Shown here piece after piece: positions 55,244-61,200 of a stretch of DNA of 64,000 nt. The notes below the pieces were generated by a model, which saw nothing but the letters and a program-made list of their open reading frames with translations, did not search any database and was not told the DNA's origin. How positions within the stretch are numbered: the first letter of the stretch is position 1; the number at the start of each line of letters is the position of its first letter. The position numbers and the translations under genes are program-made. Source of the DNA: Liolophura sinensis (lineage: Eukaryota; Mollusca; Polyplacophora; Chitonida; Chitonidae); NCBI RefSeq assembly GCF_032854445.1, contig NC_088303.1, positions 2,237,501-2,301,500 on the forward strand. The letters run 5' to 3'.

Positions 55244-58200
55244 CTGATTGGTATTTTTTTACTCACTTCACTCAAGAATAACATAGTAACATAATGTGGC
55301 AGTCACGTTTACTGGTGGAGGAAACAAGGCAGATCCCAAATAAGGGAAACCATTTCTAATTATACAGTCACACTGACAGCTGAGATATCGATGCAGCAGG
55401 AGTTCTAAAACCTGGACTTAAGGGTCAAGGCCTCACACTCTGAAGACACAGCTCAAATACAGACTCAAAACAAAAGCAGTTTGGTTAAAATATTGTTCAG
55501 CGGCATGTTTAAGTTATCACACTGAAGTTTTGGAAACAACCTCATCTTAACATCCAAATCAGGATAGAAACTTGACTTGACCACATGAACTCACTTATGG
55601 TCGACCATCCATTGTCTGAACTAAAGCAATGTGCATGTAACAAGTTTGATGCACTATTTTGGACAGCTCAGAAAAAAGATTTCAATATGTTGGTCATCAA
55701 ACTTACCTTTTAACTTCCTGGCTTATTCAACAAAATTATGATAGGTAATAGACTAATACACATATTAAATTGCATTCAGTTATTTATTTATTAATTTGTG
55801 ATAGATGTCTTAAATATAAACCCAGTCAGGCACAAATATATTTGGGTGCATCATCTGCACATCGCAAATGGAAGGAATGAATAGAGACATCACTGCCGTT
55901 ATTGAAACTTGAAACATGATTAGTTCATACCAGAACAGAACTGATCTATTACATTTAACATGTTTAGACTTCCACAAAAATGTTTGTGTTTTCATGCCCA
56001 ACAAATTGTATCCCAAAGCAATTACCCGGTATATCATTTTAACTGTATGTACCCGCTTTACAATATACTGATTAGAAATATTATATCTGTCACGTTGTAT
56101 GTTGAGGTCTTAACTATTAAAGATATTATAGATATGTGAACGATTACGTAAATACTTCACTTCTCTGGTATACTGAACAAACATGTGTACTAAGTTTGCA
56201 AAAAAAAAAAACCGGATGGTAAACTGATACTAAAGTACCGTTTGAAGTTCACACCTGTACAGATATGCTTTGATAAGTGTACAGGCCATCAGCAAGCATT
56301 ATTCTTTGCTTGAATACATATTTAACTGCTACAACTATTGGTTACCTTAAACTGCTACACCTATTGGTCACCTTGAACTGCTACAACTATTGGTTACCTT
56401 AAACTGCTAAACCTATTGGTCACCTTAAATTGCTACAACTATTGGTTACCTTAAACTGCTACACCTATTGGTCACCTTGAACTGCTACAACTATTGGTTA
56501 CCTTGAACTGCTACAACTATTGGTTACCTTAAACTGCACTGCCACATTTAGTTGCAATAATCTGTTGAAAATTATTGTGTAACCCAACTCAGATGCCAAT
56601 TTTTCTCCAGAAGTAAAACTTCAGATGCATTTTCAACAAAATCCATCACTGCCTAGAGCCAAATAAATGACAAAATTAAGCCTTAACAATATTCATCAAA
56701 CTGAAGCTATTAAGGAAAAGTGGCACCCACTCCATCTTAAACCTTTTCAGCAGAATGCTGCAGAAACATTCCACACTGTTGTGACTAAGGCAAAAAAAGA
56801 GAAAAGAAAAACCACAATTAACACAAGACACTTTCCAAGGCAAATAAGTTGACTTAATGAAGGTTTACAGTAAAAAGTAGGCTGACTACTCTAGTACAAC
56901 ACCAAAATGCTGAGAAGTTAGTAGCAAGTTTAGCACTGTGACAACATCCATGCGACTACATGGAAAAACATCGTAATTCCACCAAACCTCTTCCAGTCCA
57001 GACGCATCCAGTACCTGGCGCTCAGACCCTTTTTTACGGTGTTTGCGTCTCCGGCGTTTTTCTCTGACTGGATTTTCGACACTGTCAATAACATCCGTCT
57101 GCAGCACAATTCACAATACCATGCTTTACAACAACAACAGTTAACAAGAAAGCAAGCAAATGAATTGGGACAAGCCTGTTTGAACAAAAACATATCACAA
57201 ATTAAATTAACACTATTACTTACAAACAAGTACATGTAAAATCTTTCAGCATCACACAAGAATTGAAAATGAAAGTCTTACAAAGGAGAGCCATGCATGA
57301 CGCTTAATCCATGAGACAGGAACGCAACTGTTCAATAATTGCATCACAAATAAAGAAAGTATCAAGGCAGATCATATACATGCAATGCAGCTTCTGTTAC
57401 AAATTACAAAAAAGTTTTAACACAGACGGAGTTACATTACAAGTCTCAGTGGAGAAAATCTACCAGACAGGGCTGAGCAAGGAAAAAAATAATCACATAT
57501 TGGTACTGAAAAACATTATTACATGTGTCACTGAGAAAAATAAAATCAGAATTGGAACCTATTACTAAGAGATCTACTCTCATGCTTTTCTTTGTACAGC
57601 TACAAACCTTCTGATGTTTCCAGCGCCTGGACTCAAAACCTAACATCCAGTACAACAACAACAAAATGGCTGGATTGACAAAGTGTGGCCAGGGTATGTT
57701 CTCATGGAACTCTGCTGCCCAAGGCTTCATACAGTCTGTCTGCATTATACCAGTTAGCCCGATTAGCCTGAAAATGAGCAAATACCTGGAGCGTTATGAC
57801 ATGTACTTCCTCCAGCAAGCTAAAATACATGTACTGATAAAGAAAAAATCTGTTATTTCACATAGAACAGCATAGGACTACCAAGGACGAGTGTTAAACT
57901 TACCAGCTTTAAATTATAGAATGGCTAATTAATTATAAACGTACTGACCAATGGCAAATTTAATGTTGACTGTTTATCATTCTTGGCAAAACATCCTCTG
58001 GACATAGCAAAAGTAAGTAAAACCGAACTCTTTACTTTTCTAAACTGAAAATTGTCCACTGAAGTGACGCTTATCATTACACAGCCATAAACTGTAACTT
58101 TTCATGTCTGATGACACTAGTAGCTGTCTGGTGACATTAGTAGCTGTCTGATGACACTAGTAGCTGTCTGATGACATTAGCAGATATCCGATGACATTAG

Positions 58201-61200
58201 CAGATGTCCGATGACATTATTAGCTATCTGATGATATTAGCAGATGTCTGATGACATAAGCATATGTCCGATGACATTATTAGCTATCTGATGATATTAG
58301 CAGATGTCCGATGACATTATTAGCTATCTGATGATATTAGCAGATATCCGATGACATTAGCATATGTCCGATGACATTATTAGCTATCTGATGATATTAG
58401 CAGATGTCTGATGACATTAGCATATGTCCGATGAAGTTCGATGACATTAGCAGATGTCCGATGACATTAGCAGATATCCAATGACAATATTTGATGTCCA
58501 ATGACATTAGTAGACGCCCAATGACATTAGTAGCTCCCTTAAGCCTGCAGCAAAGATTTTAACTACTGTATTTGCCCTAAAAATTCACCTCAAAAAGTGC
58601 TGGTTTGGGAGGCACATAAAGGTCACAAAATATTATTTTTGAAGTCAAAATGCTAGAACTCTAAGAATCGGTTAAAATGATTAACTTGGTCATGGTCAAA
58701 ATAATTAAATTAGTCATGGTCGAAATGAGTAAGTTCACATGGGCAAAACAAGTGAGGTCGCATGGGCAAAATGAGTAAGGTACCAAGGTCAAAATATGTA
58801 AGTTCACATGGGCAAAATAAGTACTGTAAGTTAGTCACGGTCAAAATGAGTAAGTTCGCTAGACAAAATAAGTAAATCAATCATGGTCAAAATGAGTAAG
58901 TTCACAAGGACAAAATAAGTAAATCAGTCATGGTCAAAATGAGTAAGTTCAAAAGGACAAAATAAGTAAATCAGTCATGGTCAAAAAGAGTAGGTTTGCA
59001 AGGGCAAAATGAGTAAGTTTGCAGGGGCAAAATGAGTCAGTTCACATGGGCAAAATAAGTAAATCAGTCAGGGTCAAAATGAGTAAGTTCACAAGGACAA
59101 AATAAGTAAATCAGTCAGGGTCAAAATGAGTAAGTTCACAAGGGCAAAATAGGTAAATCAGTCAGGGTCAAAAAGAGTAGGTTTGCAAGGGCAAAATGAG
59201 CAAGTTTGCAGGGGCAAAATGAGTCAGTTCACATGGGCAAAATAAGTATGTTTGCATGGCCAAAATGAGTAAGTTTGCACGGGCAAATGAGTAAGTTCAT
59301 ATGAGCAAAAGAAGTAAGTCTGCAAGGGCCAAATGAGTAAGTTTGCAGGGGCAAATTAAGTAAGTTTGCAGGGGCAAAATGAGTAAGTTTGCATGGGCAA
59401 GATGAGTAAGTTCGCATGAGCCAAATAAGTAAGTTTGCATGGACAAAATGAGTAAGTTCACATAGGCAAAATAAGTTCGCATGGGCAAAATGAGTAAGTT
59501 CACATAGGCAAAATAAGTTCGCATGGGCAAAATGAGTAAGTTTGCAAGGGCAAATTAAGTAAGTTTGCAGGGGCAAAATGAGTAAGTTCGCATGGGCAAA
59601 ATAATTAAGTCTGCAGGGGCAAAATGAGTAAGTTCACATAGGCAAATGAGTAAGTTCGCAAGGGCAAAATGAGTAAGTTTGCAAGGGCAAATTAAGTAAG
59701 TTTGCAGGGGCAAAATGAGTAAGTTCGCATGGGCAAAATAATTAAGTCTGCAGGGGCAAAATGAGTAAGTTCACATAGGCAAATGAGTAAGTTCGCAAGG
59801 GCAAAACAAGTAGGCCTAAGATCATAGGGGCAAAATGAGGAACGTAGTGATGGAAAAAATGAGTAATTTAATCAACGGAAAAATTTTAGATCATATACAG
59901 TAACTATGTTTACAGTAAACACCTTATGCTCCTGACAGTTGTCTTACCTGGCCCATTCATCAGTGTGGGGTAAAGCATCCTGGAAAAACTCAAACTGGTA
60001 CAGGTAAAGCACAATGAGGTGTAAGGCTGTGTACACTGTCATGGCAATTCTCAGATATGCAAACTTCTGACCCAGTGATTTGTACAGAGACCACCACGTG
60101 GCCAAAGCCAGAAACACCACGAAGTAGAGAGCGTTGAGAAGAGAGGGCAGGATAACTCCACTCGCAGCGAGAAGTGTGACCAAGATAAACTCCCCCATGA
60201 ACACAGAAACGGCACTGGCGCGGCGTTTCCGCAACCTTGTTACAGGGAGTACTTGCTCTGTCTGTTGGCTGTCGCCTTGAAGGAGTTTTTTGCTGACGAC
60301 AAACACCACAATGGCAATAATGAGCACCACAACATCTGGGACAATGAGCCTGGCAATGTGTACAGCTGGAACGCCATCAAACCTTTTGGGAAAAACAAGA
60401 ATATCATTTTACATAAATTATCAATTTCAAATGATAAGAAAATGTATTCAAATTATTTACTCTTTATGCTGTCATCATAAATGGATGATGGCTGGATTCT
60501 CAAACCTCACAGTATAACAATACCAGACCAACACTGACCGAATCACCAGTCCTACCGCCAACCTACCACCACAATGGTGACTTTGTCATGGGTCCACAAA
60601 CAGCATCATGTGTGCATCCTTAAAGCTATCCAGCATTTCCTCAGACATTCAATCTAACTATTCTACATACAGTGACTTCATGTGTACATTCTTACAGCTA
60701 TCCTACATACAGGGTGGCTTCATTATGTGTCCATTCTTACAGCTCTCCTACATAAAGTGGTTTCATCAGCAGTCCATCATTACAGCTATCCTGCACAAAG
60801 TGGCTTCATTGTGCATGCATTCTTACAGCTATCCTGCATAGGGTGGTTTTGTCACGAGTCCATTCATACAGCTATTCGACATCAAGTTTTCCTCATGATG
60901 CGTCCATTCTTACAGCGTTCCTACATAAACACTGGCTTTGTCATGTGTCCATTCTTATAGCTATCCAACATAAAGTGTCTTTGTCATGTGTCTGTTTTAA
61001 CAGCTATTTTACATAAACAGTGTCTTTGTTAAGTGTCCAATCTAACAGCGATCCTTCATAAAGTGTTTTTGCCATTTATCCATTCTTACAGCTATCCTAC
61101 ATTAACAGTGGCTGTACCAGAACATACAGGTTCACCTGTGTACCTAATGACATTCTGGTACCTTATGCTACATTCTGTTGTAAAGCTGAAAATGCGAATG

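Noticed and set aside
59229-59576. 115-codon open frame [14 protein letters not shown]
   Set aside because: Translation of the 23-bp repeat, no conserved domain.
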